Below are positions 1 to 7,927 of a DNA stretch of 64,000 nt, piece after piece (position 1 is the first letter of the stretch; each line of letters begins with the position of its first letter). Under the pieces are notes generated by a model. That model did no database searches. It saw only the letters and a program-made list of their open reading frames with translations, and was not told the DNA's origin. Origin of the DNA: Rhodospirillaceae bacterium bin65 (lineage in GTDB: Bacteria; Pseudomonadota; Alphaproteobacteria; Bin65); assembly GCA_002238725.1 (NCBI GenBank), contig MPMX01000018.1, positions 1-64,000 of the forward strand. Direction: 5' to 3'. The translations under genes were made by a program, and so were the position numbers.

Positions 1-102
1 CCATACGATGTAGGGCCTGTCCTCGGGAACGAGGGCCTCGACATTGCGGTTGTTGAGGGTGATCTTGCGGAGCGCGGTGCGCTTGCCGGTCTGTGTTGAC
101 AT
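1..102 (-). CDS. Tyrosine-type site-specific integrase, N-terminal end only (runs off the window)
   Basis: The leftward frame starts at ATG 102 and leaves the window after 34 codons. The peptide begins MSTQTGKRTALRKITLNNRN and ends with a VPEDRPYIVWD-like stretch, the usual opening of phage-type integrases with an arm-binding N-terminal domain. The catalytic domain lies outside the window, so activity cannot be judged. An excisionase-like HTH gene on the same strand 360 bp upstream (464-682) fits an integrase/excisionase pair at the end of an integrative element. Recognition rests on a short peptide. Confidence 0.55.
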   Translation of the reverse strand, partial: MSTQTGKRTALRKITLNNRNVEALVPEDRPYIVW

Positions 103-239
103 ATTCGGGTCCCTGCGAAAATCCGTCGAAATATCATCATACAGATCAACACGAAAATGGCAATGGGAGGCGTATCCTTGGTGGGTATGGCTTGGGGTGG
201 CGACCCGACGGACTGCTGTAACTCCTTGTATTGTCGAAT

Positions 240-263
240 GTTGGCAAGCCATGCGCTGCCAAC
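240..263. repeat. Inverted repeat upstream of the integrase
   Basis: Perfect 7-bp arms (GTTGGCA at 240-246 and TGCCAAC at 257-263) enclose a 10-nt loop, about 140 bp upstream of the integrase start. It could be an integrase arm/accessory site or a transcript hairpin. No U-tract follows, so it is not called a terminator. Confidence 0.4.
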
Positions 264-318
264 CGTTGCCATGCGTCGTTGATGCCACTAGAACATTCGG
301 ATTCAACCGCGTTGAACT

Positions 319-468
319 CATCGTGACATCACCGTCACCCACTGCGACGAGCGCCGCGCCCGGGCCGACATTGAGGCCTTGGTCGAGACCTCGCCGGTGG
401 AAGTGCTTGTGTTCGATACGACGAGCGGCCGCCCGGTGTCGGTCAACCGCGAGGCGCGGCGGATCATC
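319..468 (+). pseudogene. PAS-domain sensor protein fragment
   Basis: The frame reads RRARADIEALVETSPVEVLV and then FDTTSGRPVSVNREARRII, which resembles the start of a PAS domain in histidine-kinase or response-regulator proteins. Nothing recognisable precedes or follows: a stop lies at 313-315, and the PAS-like sequence ends where the oppositely oriented HTH gene ends (464). The rest of the PAS fold and any kinase domain are missing, so this is read as a decayed fragment. The identification is from motif memory only. Confidence 0.45.
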
Positions 469-682
469 GCGCGCCCAGCCTGTCCGCCTCCGCCGTCGTG
501 GTTGCCCGGCGCTTCACCGCCCACGCGTCCAGATCAGACCTGCGATACCGCACCCGGTTGCCGAAGCGGTGGAAGGCGGGCCCGTTCCCGCTCACGCGAT
601 AGCCGTCCAGCGTGCGGTGCGAGAGGCCGAGATAGTCCGCCGCGCGCCTGGTGTCGAAGAATCCGCTCTCATCGCCGCTCAT
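464..682 (-). CDS. Excisionase/MerR-like helix-turn-helix protein, 72 aa
   Basis: A small DNA-binding protein. Residues about 7-60 form an HTH_17/excisionase-type domain (FFDTRRAADYLGLSHRTLDG, then a wing ending RYRRSDLDAWAVKRR). ATG 682 is chosen because the domain begins directly after it, although the frame stays open to 1054. The leader up to there has no family resemblance and a purine-rich GGGGCGG lies just upstream of 682. It sits behind the integrase on the same strand, so a role as recombination directionality factor or element regulator is likely. A longer protein from an upstream start cannot be excluded. Confidence 0.65.
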   Translation of the reverse strand: MSGDESGFFDTRRAADYLGLSHRTLDGYRVSGNGPAFHRFGNRVRYRRSDLDAWAVKRRATTTAEADRLGAR

Positions 683-1192
683 GTCGCCCGCCCCTTCGAT
701 TGCCCGATGTGCCCGACCGTCCGCCCCGCCGGCCCGGTCCCGCCGACGCGAGACCATGTGGTCAGACGTACGCGGGCGGGCCACGTGAACGTAGGCGGAG
801 CCGCCCACGTTTTCAAAGCCGACGGTTAGGGGAAATCCTGCATTAGCCCGCCGTTCGGCCCCACGCGCGCGCTCCCGCGCGACGGCACCGTCACCGGCCC
901 GCGCTACATACCCGTACCCAGGTATTGCGAGTCCGGTCGCAAGCCTGCCTGGGCGATCCTCGCGGTCATCGCGATACCGCCGCACACGGCATCCCCGATG
1001 CCCTCCCTCAGTGTCCTGGCACCCGCGAGATCGCATCCGGCAATAAGGAGTCATGCGGACGCATGCGTCCGTGCCACAACGCGCGGTTTCGGATCCGGAT
1101 CGCTCTCTGGATGCTTACGGAGCTGGAGTCGGTCCAGCGGGGAAGTTCAGAAAAACCTTATATACTGGCTAGTTATAAGGTTTCTGGGTGTT
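683..1192. other. Gene-free stretch with an AT-rich inverted repeat at its right end
   Basis: No frame here has protein-like features. The left part is only the upstream extension of the HTH gene frame. The right end carries the inverted repeat at 1153-1183, directly next to the truncated MalT-like gene. Confidence 0.4.
1153..1183. repeat. 10-bp inverted repeat at the break of the MalT-like gene
   Basis: AAACCTTATA (1153-1162) and TATAAGGTTT (1174-1183) are perfect inverted copies around an 11-nt loop. They lie 10 bp beyond the premature stop of the truncated ATPase gene, in AT-rich DNA unlike the flanking GC-rich coding sequence. This suggests the terminus of a small mobile element or a recombination junction. 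A hairpin terminator is the alternative. Confidence 0.45.
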
Positions 1193-1534
1193 TCATACGA
1201 CGTGCGTGTCGAGAACGCCAGGCTCATCCTGCTCGTCCACGGAAACCCAACCGGTGCGCACCCCGTCCTCGCGCAGCCGGCGACAGCACTCGGCAAGCAG
1301 GGTCGTCTTGCCGAACCCGCCGGCCGCCTGCACTACTGTGAGACGCCGGCGGGTCGGCATGGCGAGCTCGACCAGCTCCGCGCGGTGGAGATAGCCGGCC
1401 ACCCGCTCGGGAACCGAGACTTTCTGGCCCAGTAGCCAGGGAAGCGACCGCCCGTCGTCGGAGTGTCTGCCGTTGTCCGCGGACGATGACCGCGTGTCGC
1501 CGCCTCCGGTCGCCATCGGATCGGTACCGCTCAT
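1193..1534 (-). pseudogene. MalT/LuxR-family ATP-dependent regulator, N-terminal fragment (113 aa)
   Basis: The protein begins with a Ser/Asp-rich leader, then LPWLLGQKVSVPERVAGYLH, then the P-loop AAGGFGKTT (residues 70-78) and WVSVDEQDEP. This order is typical of MalT-type STAND ATPase regulators, which normally run to about 900 aa with TPR repeats and a C-terminal LuxR HTH. Here the reading frame stops right after VLDT, where the family continues, and unrelated AT-rich DNA with an inverted repeat follows. No sensor or HTH region remains, so it is probably a pseudogene. Confidence 0.7.
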
Positions 1535-2603
1535 CGCTCGTGCCCGGAAAGAGACGGCAGACCGCGCCCAAATCGCGCTCTCTCCCAGACCACCGCAACC
1601 ATCCGCAGACTACGGGGATCGGCACCATTAATTATCGACATACCATGTGTAGACATGCCGTAAGCTTATGGCTCCCATAACACTCTTGCAGCTACTTAAA
1701 TGTGTAGTGTAATACAATAAACAAGCTGCAAATATGACTGCAAATTTACTACAAGTGCGTAAGCGATACGGCAGGGCACCTTCCGCTCAGTCTCGGGATT
1801 TGAGACTCCGTTACGTTCGTGAGGACGTAGGGGAGTTTCTCCATGGAGCGCACTGCGGAGTTTCTCAGTCCGGTCGAGTGACCGCGGCGTCCGCGGTCGA
1901 CGGTGAATTCGCCAACTGAGCACCCGCTGGCCAGAGCTGCGGACCGGGAGCGAACGGCCTTGTCCCTGTCACTCCCGGCACAGCTCTCGGGGGCCGCCGG
2001 CCAGAGGGTCGGCTGCATCGAAGCGGGGACTGCCGACCCCGAAGCGTACGCGCACGGCGTCGATATCGAGCGGAAGCACCGGACCTTCCTCGATCGGAGC
2101 GGCCGGCAGGGACGAGGGGGGGCCGGTCATTGTGCCAGGCGCCGCCCGGACGCCCGGGCGGGCTTGCATATCGTCGTCGAGCCCTTGGCGTCGCCGAACC
2201 GGATGCTGAACGCCATGCCCTATGCCAACGGCGCCGGCGGGCTCTGGAACAGCCGCTTCGAAAACGTTGAACTCCCGCATATGCGGCTCCAGCCGGACTC
2301 GGTAACAAAATCCCAAAATTTGGTTATCTATTCCAGTAAACGACTGCATAACAATTGCCTGACCAGATGTTCTGGTTGTCAAAGACTGGTAGAAATTCTA
2401 CCGAATGTGGATTATATTTGTAGTTTGGTATTGTAGTATTATTGCGGATAGACCCTTCAATCCTACAAAAAATAATTGAGGAAGAACTCGCGTTTTCCCA
2501 GTAACCTTCGGAACCATCGTTCGACAATGAGTGTGTCGGCGCGAATGTCGACGTTGCTTAGCCGGTCGACGAGGGATGACGCTGCAGTACGGGGATATTG
2601 GAC
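1535..2603. other. Gene-free mosaic region
   Basis: AT-rich blocks (about 1640-1760 and 2290-2480) flank a GC-rich block (about 1860-2280). Open frames on both strands of the GC-rich block are low-complexity or Arg-rich and I recognise nothing. One rightward stretch near 2190-2290 looks mildly protein-like but has no family I can name. It may hold decayed gene remnants. Confidence 0.35.
2388..2402. repeat. Perfect palindrome in AT-rich DNA
   Basis: GGTAGAA and TTCTACC face each other around a single A. A second smaller palindrome (CCAGA-TGT-TCTGG, 2363-2375) lies 12 bp away. These are possible operator or element-end sequences in otherwise gene-free DNA. Confidence 0.35.
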
Positions 2604-3062
2604 ATGGCCGAAGATGACACGGTGACCACCGACTGCATCGCAGCCGGGCGCATGTTGCGGAACCCCAAGACGACGATCCATGTGGGCGATTCAACCGACG
2701 GGGACGTCCAGGGCGGCGAGGTGGATTTGCGCGTATGGCATCGATTTTTCCGCGGCGCGAGAGCCAGTGTGGCCGATCTATTTCGCGCGGCTGTGACGCA
2801 ACAAATTGTGAACGCTCTGCGAGGCCCGCTGGACGAGCGATCCGATGAGCCCGGGGACGGCGATGGGGCATGCTCTGACCGGTCCGCGCCTGGGGGAACG
2901 TTGGAAACGTTCGGCGAGTCGGCACTTAGCCCCCCACCAATGCCGCACGGGTATGGAAAAGGTGAAGGAACACTCGAGAAATCCAATCTTGAGCGGGACT
3001 GGCGGCCCGAAGACGGGCTGCTAGACGAGGAGATTCTGGAGCCTCGGTCTTGCATGCGTTAG
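2604..3062 (+). CDS. Hypothetical protein, 152 aa
   Basis: Not recognised. ATG 2604 has a GGGGA 8 bp upstream; an in-frame TTG at 2598 is less well placed. The product is acidic and hydrophilic, with no membrane segment or signal peptide. Residues about 20-75 have mixed alpha/beta character with a VWHRFFRGARASVADLFRAA helix, and the C-terminal half is Gly/Pro/Asp-rich. It lies alone among mobile-element debris, so it could be an orphan gene or a chance frame. Confidence 0.35.
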   Translation: MAEDDTVTTDCIAAGRMLRNPKTTIHVGDSTDGDVQGGEVDLRVWHRFFRGARASVADLFRAAVTQQIVNALRGPLDERSDEPGDGDGACSDRSAPGGTLETFGESALSPPPMPHGYGKGEGTLEKSNLERDWRPEDGLLDEEILEPRSCMR

Positions 3063-3532
3063 TGTCGGTCGGACAATGTTGGATCCCCGGTATAATCTAG
3101 TCTCTGCGGATTCCGACTAATTTGACCGTTGTTCTGTCGAAGTCGGACCGCGACAAAAGCTGGAACCAATTCCGCCACGGTGCCACGTCAATCTGCAATT
3201 ATTGAACAAAATATCTTCTCCTCAGAACCATGAATTGGAGATTTCGGAAACGGTCACCAAATAGAATTTAGATTTTGTCAGTATAGGGACAGCAATCGAC
3301 AGCATGTGGAGACCGGTTACCATTTTCGAATCTGAAGACAAATTCGAAGCCGAGGAAGTTAGGAGTGCGGATGGCGGCTGATCGGGTTCGGAACGGGAGG
3401 GCGCTCAGGCCGGACCGGCCGGTCGACCCGATGACCGGGGAGCGGGTGGCGCCCGTCGGGGGTTTCGCCGCCCGACCTGTCGGCCAACGAGCTCCGCAGC
3501 CTCAGGCGCGCGCCGATGTTGCCGAGACTGCC
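3063..3532. other. Gene-free stretch, AT-richer
   Basis: Nothing recognisable on either strand up to the IS66 remnant. The base composition is clearly lower in GC than the core genes to the right. Confidence 0.4.
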
Positions 3533-3652
3533 GAGGCGCTTGCCTGGCTCGCCGACGTTCTCGGCCGCATCGCCGAGACGCCGCAGGGCTGGCTCGACGA
3601 CCTCCTGCTCTGGAACTGGGAACCCGCGTCCGAGCGCGGCCTGGCCGACTAG
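3533..3652 (+). pseudogene. IS66-family transposase, C-terminal remnant
   Basis: The last 39 residues of a frame open from 3365 match the C-terminal domain of IS66 TnpC transposases: LAWLADVLGRIAETP, then LDDLLLWNWEPAS. Intact TnpC is about 500 aa with a DDE domain and a zinc-finger region, all absent here. The sequence before residue 57 does not look like transposase. It marks past IS66 insertion and later decay. Confidence 0.65.
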
Positions 3653-3696
3653 GCTGGGATCTTTACCGATCGCTCTTCGCCAGCAGGGTGCGGCCC

Positions 3697-4236
3697 TCAG
3701 AGGAAAAAGCCCAGCACGACGGCAACAACCAGCCCTGCTCCCGTTGCGATGGCGCCGTGCCGCCACAGCTCTCGTTCAGACAGAGCGAGCCAGAGCCCCG
3801 CCAAAATTGCGAAGATCAGGCCGATGGCGGTGATGCGCTGCAGCCATTTGAACGCGAGCGGCCCGTGTCCCTTGTGCAGCTCGATCAGCCGCTTCTGCAG
3901 ATCCGGCACGGCTTGGGTCGCCTCGACGCTCCCGTCTGCAACCTTGAAAACGTAATAGGTGCGCGAGGTCGGACGTGTGGTGAGCGTCGAACCACTCTTC
4001 TTGATGTATTCGAAACTGTGGTCGATCCCGGCCTTCTGGAGCAGCGCATCGACGTCCGCCTTCAGGTTTGTGGATTTGGGATCCAGCTTCGCGTCCGCGG
4101 GCAGGGAGACAGCGCTATCGACTGTCGTTCCCTTGATGCCCACAAGGTAAAGTCCCCCCGAGATCGCGATGATCAACAGGATGGGCGTGAAGAACGCGGC
4201 GACCCAGAGGTGCATGTTAATCCATAGTTCGCGCAT
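3697..4236 (-). CDS. PepSY-associated transmembrane protein, 179 aa
   Basis: An inner-membrane protein. A first membrane helix at about residues 8-32 (LWVAAFFTPILLIIAISGGL) precedes a periplasmic region of about 100 residues resembling PepSY-type folds (TYYVFKVADGSVEATQ), and two C-terminal helices follow (about 133-152 and 158-178). This is a small version of the PepSY-TM architecture, whose members are linked to iron uptake or redox partners. Its own role is unknown. It lies 111 bp downstream of the GPP34-Rieske gene on the same strand, so the two may be cotranscribed. A redox or lipid-related partnership is only an inference from position. Confidence 0.7.
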   Translation of the reverse strand: MRELWINMHLWVAAFFTPILLIIAISGGLYLVGIKGTTVDSAVSLPADAKLDPKSTNLKADVDALLQKAGIDHSFEYIKKSGSTLTTRPTSRTYYVFKVADGSVEATQAVPDLQKRLIELHKGHGPLAFKWLQRITAIGLIFAILAGLWLALSERELWRHGAIATGAGLVVAVVLGFFL

Positions 4237-4347
4237 GGCATCTTCATCCTTTCCGTGTATCGATCGAGCGGGTGGGGAGTGCAGGCGGAAGGCCCGCCGG
4301 CGACGGCCCGGGTGCCCGAGTGCGGGCGGGTTTTCGGCGGCGGTGCG

Positions 4348-5292
4348 TCATGTGGCCGGCGCCAGTTCAATCGTTCCGCCCTTCACGCGCACCGCGTAGC
4401 TGCGCAGGCGCCGGCGCTCCAGCGGCGGCTTGACGATAGAGCCGTCCGTCACGTCGTAGGTCCAGCCGTGCGCCGGGCAGGTCAGTCGGCAGTCGTCCAG
4501 GTGTCCCCGGACCAGCCGCGCGCCGGCATGTTCGCAGCGCCCGTCGACGGCGTAGTAGCGCCCGTCCACATTGGCAATCACATACTCCTTGCCGTCGTGG
4601 GACACGGATGCCAGACCGCCCAGCGGGGGCAGTTCAGAATCCGCGCCCACAGCAATAGCGACCCGCTTGGCGGGCGGCGTCCTGCGGTCCTGAACCGCCC
4701 AGGAGACGGCGCGAAGCATCAGGTCCAGCCGGCTCGCCAGCGCGATACGCTCAGAGGCACCCTCGAGTTCCCGCTTCGACAGCAATTGCTTTGAGATGCC
4801 GCAGGTGTCCGCGAGGCCGACGATGGCGCTGTCGCGAGGGTCGGGAATCTCGTCGCTGAACAGCACCGACATGATCCGCAGCTTCACCTCACGGTCGGCC
4901 TTGCCGTCGATCGTCGGGTAGCGACGCGACCGAAGCACCCACATGAAGCGCTGGTCACGGAACTCGAGAATGCCCTGCTCAACAAGGCGTTCGAGCGAGC
5001 GCACCCGAATCCGCTCGGCGCCTTCCGCCGTGGTCTGGACCCAATATCGGGCGTCGAACGTCTCGGGCGTCTCCGCGATTTGAGCGAGGACCGGGTCGAG
5101 GAGGTCGTCGCCGACGGGAGCGGGATCGACCACGAAGAGCCGTTCTGGGTCGGTGTCGATCCGGCCCTCCAGGGCGAGGTCCATCAGCACCCCGCCCGCC
5201 AGCGCGCAATGCAGCGACCATCTGGGTACGCGGGCAAACTCCCCGCCGTCGTCCAGGATGAGAAGCATGATCTCTTCGGCAAATCGCAGCAT
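4348..5292 (-). CDS. GPP34 (GOLPH3/Vps74-like) domain fused to a C-terminal Rieske [2Fe-2S] domain, 314 aa
   Basis: Residues 1-200 follow the bacterial GPP34 pattern: LRFAEEIMLLILDD at the start, LAGGVLMDLALEGRID, a PVGDDLLDPVLAQIAE stretch, and SLERLVEQGILE. In eukaryotes this fold binds phosphatidylinositol-4-phosphate on Golgi membranes; bacterial members are poorly characterised. Residues 210-314 are a Rieske ferredoxin with C253-x-H255 and C272-x2-H275, the complete cluster ligand set. The N-terminus fits the family start, so ATG 5292 is kept despite a weak RBS. The two domains are in one uninterrupted frame. The natural guess is a lipid- or membrane-associated electron-transfer protein, but no oxygenase partner is adjacent. 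It probably forms an operon with the PepSY-like gene downstream. Confidence 0.85.
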   Translation of the reverse strand: MLRFAEEIMLLILDDGGEFARVPRWSLHCALAGGVLMDLALEGRIDTDPERLFVVDPAPVGDDLLDPVLAQIAETPETFDARYWVQTTAEGAERIRVRSLERLVEQGILEFRDQRFMWVLRSRRYPTIDGKADREVKLRIMSVLFSDEIPDPRDSAIVGLADTCGISKQLLSKRELEGASERIALASRLDLMLRAVSWAVQDRRTPPAKRVAIAVGADSELPPLGGLASVSHDGKEYVIANVDGRYYAVDGRCEHAGARLVRGHLDDCRLTCPAHGWTYDVTDGSIVKPPLERRRLRSYAVRVKGGTIELAPAT

Positions 5293-6066
5293 GGGCTCGG
5301 CTCGATCTTTCTTCGGAGACGGTGATCGGAAACGTGCACGACACGGCGGGCTCTCTCGTCGAGAGGGTCGAGCATCTTTCTGGCGGTATCGACGATTCCA
5401 CCGCGCGTCTTTGCAAGTATTCCGACGTACTCGAAGGCGGTGCAGCCGTTGTTACCTCGTCCAGCGAGCACCTTCCTCGATCGAGTGAATCGCTCTCCGA
5501 CGCTAACCGGGTTTGTCGCCGCCAGACTCTTGGCGGTCGCTGCGACAACCCACTTACCCACACCTCCATTGAGGCTCACTCCACCAACACCGTACTCGGG
5601 GGAATGGACAAAAGGCCGAAGTGAGAATTTTTGATCGGCAAAAAAAATAAATGATTTTCAGTCGGAACCGCGGGCCGCCTGGTCCTCGGGTTACCACCAC
5701 GGTGAATGGTCCGCGCCTCCCGTCCGATCGAAGGACCGGTGGGAAAACGGTGAGATTCCGGGAGCGAAGGCCGTACAGGATCGACACGACAACTCAAACA
5801 CGAAAATCTCCGCTTTCAACTGCCCAATGGCTTTCCAGCCAGCTCGAATACTATGCAAAAACAGATATTTTGGAATACCTATTTTGTGTAGATAATCTAT
5901 TGCCATCGTAGTGAGGCATTATTTGGAATTCTACAAATTCCATTTTCTAAGACTACATAATCGCGTTACAAATAAAGCACCCGCCGCACCGCGATCGCAA
6001 GAAAATTGCCGAACCGTTAGGCGGCACAAGAGGGCGCCGATAACGGCCAGTTCCACATTCGCCATC
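5293..6066. other. Gene-free stretch upstream of the GPP34-Rieske gene
   Basis: No supported gene. The leftward frame from 5579 runs into the GPP34 gene in another frame and has no recognisable domain. The part from about 5620 to 5960 is AT-rich. Any promoter of the GPP34-Rieske gene must lie here, but no consensus boxes stand out. Confidence 0.35.
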
Positions 6067-6213
6067 AGGACCGGTGCCGCGAAGAGCAAGGAGCAACAGG
6101 CGATCCCGGTGCTCCACCGGAAGCGCCAGCGGCGTGTGAATTTCCGCACCGCGCAGATCAACGGTTTGCGCGGCCTTCTGACCGAGTATGGCGAGGTGAT
6201 GCCGCGGAGTTAA
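6067..6213 (+). pseudogene. IS110-family transposase remnant
   Basis: The last 48 residues of an open frame (AAKSKEQQAIPVLHR, then RTAQINGLRGLLTEYGEV) match the segment after the DEDD domain of IS110 transposases, normally VPVKSxEQQA followed by a Q-INxxRGLLxEFG motif. The preceding DEDD catalytic part and the following C-terminal domain are not recognisable. A dead remnant. Confidence 0.65.
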
Positions 6214-6729
6214 GGTCTGGCCGGGAGCTCGCCGTTTGATTCGGCTTGGCGCCACGGCACAACGGCACACCCAAGTTTGAAGAGGCGTTCACACAACCAG
6301 ACACGGTTCGCCCGCTCGGCGCACAGTCGGATATCCCAGAAGTCCGAGGTTCCCGGTGACGCGCCGGATATGTCGAGGGGGGGCAGTGCCGGTTTGGCGA
6401 CCGGAGGAACATTGGTAATTTTGTAGTTCCAAAGTGCAATGAATGCATATTGATGAGTTAGTGTTTGTAGACTTAATTTGTAGTACAATGTCCACAATTT
6501 GCAAATGTAAAACGTGCAAACTCTACACTATTTTATCTGATCTTCCTGTTGAAATCTTCGATCCAAGACGGCAAGCTCAAAATGGGTTCTGCAGCTATTT
6601 GGGCGCCGATCGATTGTCCTCGGCGCTGGAGACCGTCTGGATACAGCAGCTCGCGGTGGTTTGGGCGTTCCTCGCGATCAAGGCGGAAAGGAAGGATCGC
6701 GAGGTTTATCTGCGGGACTCTTCCATGAA
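6214..6729. other. Gene-free stretch between the IS110 and RecQ remnants
   Basis: A GC-rich left part and an AT-rich block (about 6400-6560). Nothing recognised on either strand. Confidence 0.35.
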
Positions 6730-6855
6730 ATGCCGGAGTCGCATCGCGAACCTGGTGGCGCGATCGTCTACTGCGCGACACGGAACCAAAGCGAGGAGAT
6801 CGCCGAGTACCTGCAGCTGAAAGAGGTGGCGGCCGATCATTTTCATGCGGGCCTG
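6730..6855 (+). pseudogene. RecQ-type DNA helicase fragment
   Basis: Within a short open frame, GGAIVYCATRNQSEEIAEYL, then VAADHFHAGL, corresponds to the first motif of the RecQ helicase C-terminal RecA-like domain. The next expected part (a P-E-x-K segment leading to the DATNAFGMGI-like motif) is replaced by unrelated sequence. The ATP-binding N-terminal domain is absent. This is a fragment of a once larger gene, perhaps an island-borne helicase. Confidence 0.6.
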
Positions 6856-6978
6856 TTGTTCGGCTCGGCTGTTGGACGCCGATCAGCATGATAACTCATT
6901 GAAGTTGAAGATGTCTGGGGGTCAAAAGCACGCGCCGAATGACAGTTCGGCAAGCGCGCACTCAGTCGACCCAATTTC

Positions 6979-7644
6979 GTGGAACGGCTCGCCGTGCAGC
7001 AGACGGTGACGCTGCAGACGGCAGACCGCCTGCTCGGTTTCCTGGGCGAAGCGCCGATCGGCCCCGTCTTCAGACGCGAGGTCGAGGCCTTCCTCGACGT
7101 CACCGCCACAAGGGCCACGAGGTTCGGAACCGATGCCGCTGGCTATCCGTGGTTTGTCGACGCGCTCGGCGACGGAGCGGCGACGCGACTCTCTGCGGTG
7201 GAACGGGTGCGAGCCTGGATGGTTGACGCCGCAACCCCTTCCGAGCGCGCCGTGATCGCAAGGATGCTCAAGGACGCCGGCAGCACGACATTCATCCATG
7301 GCGCGAGCACGTTCGTGCAGGACGACAGGTCGCAGGGAAAGACCACTCCGGCGTCAGAGGCAGACCAGGCTGCCGGCAGGCATCCACCCGAATATCGCCG
7401 CCAGGTCTTTCTGACCAAGCACGAAGCAGCCAGCGTCCTCAGGATTGGAGTACGCAAGCTGGAACGCCTCCAGGCGGCGGGCGAGGGCCCTGCATGCTGC
7501 AGGTTCGGGAGACAGGTCTGTTATGCGCGTGCCGATCTCCTGACCTGGGCGTGGACGCAGCGCGTGAATGCGCGCGAAAGCAACAGACAGGCCGTTTCCG
7601 CCAAACGGCGTCGAGGTCCACTGAAGCACCGCCAGAATTCGTAA
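6979..7644 (+). CDS. Hypothetical protein with C-terminal excisionase-type HTH domain, 221 aa
   Basis: Residues about 142-195 form an HTH_17-like DNA-binding domain (FLTKHEAASVLRIGVRKLER, then a wing ending VCYARADLLTWAWTQRV), the same type as the small protein at 464-682. The roughly 140-residue N-terminal part, helical and ending in a polar linker, is not recognised. The start is a GTG (6979) without a clear RBS, so the true start may be later. Base composition is GC-rich like the core genes but the surroundings are mobile-element debris. It is probably an element-borne DNA-binding protein. Confidence 0.55.
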   Translation: MERLAVQQTVTLQTADRLLGFLGEAPIGPVFRREVEAFLDVTATRATRFGTDAAGYPWFVDALGDGAATRLSAVERVRAWMVDAATPSERAVIARMLKDAGSTTFIHGASTFVQDDRSQGKTTPASEADQAAGRHPPEYRRQVFLTKHEAASVLRIGVRKLERLQAAGEGPACCRFGRQVCYARADLLTWAWTQRVNARESNRQAVSAKRRRGPLKHRQNS

Positions 7645-7743
7645 AAAATCTGCATTCTACTTGATGACTGATCCTGGACTTTCCGCTTTAAGACGTCGAG
7701 AAATAAGAGATTTATTCAAATATTACAATGACCTATAAGATTG

Positions 7744-7866
7744 GTACGAAGTCCTCTCCGGACTAAGTCCGGGGCTACTCGGGGTGAGGGAGGAGGGAAA
7801 TCGGTTGCCGTCCTTACACTACTCACCCTCACCCTGAGTAGCCGCGAAGCGGCGTATCGAAGGGCG
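7744..7866. repeat. Type A palindromic element, copy 1
   Basis: Two half-palindromes face each other. The left one contains CTACTCGGGGTGAGG and the right one CACCCTGAGTAGCCGCGAAG followed by CGGCGTATCGAAGGGC. The right half closely matches halves at 32537, 55821 and 60580. It lies between two convergent genes (7644 and 7928), so it could act as a bidirectional terminator in RNA. Confidence 0.75.
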
Positions 7867-7927
7867 AGGGTGCTCCGGTGGGGATACCGAGCGCCTTACC
7901 CGGCAGTTCCCGGAACGGACAGCCCGC

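Noticed and set aside
5184-5579. A possible small leftward gene upstream of the GPP34-Rieske gene
   Set aside because: No recognisable domain. Its 3' half overlaps the GPP34 gene out of frame, and it has no clear RBS.
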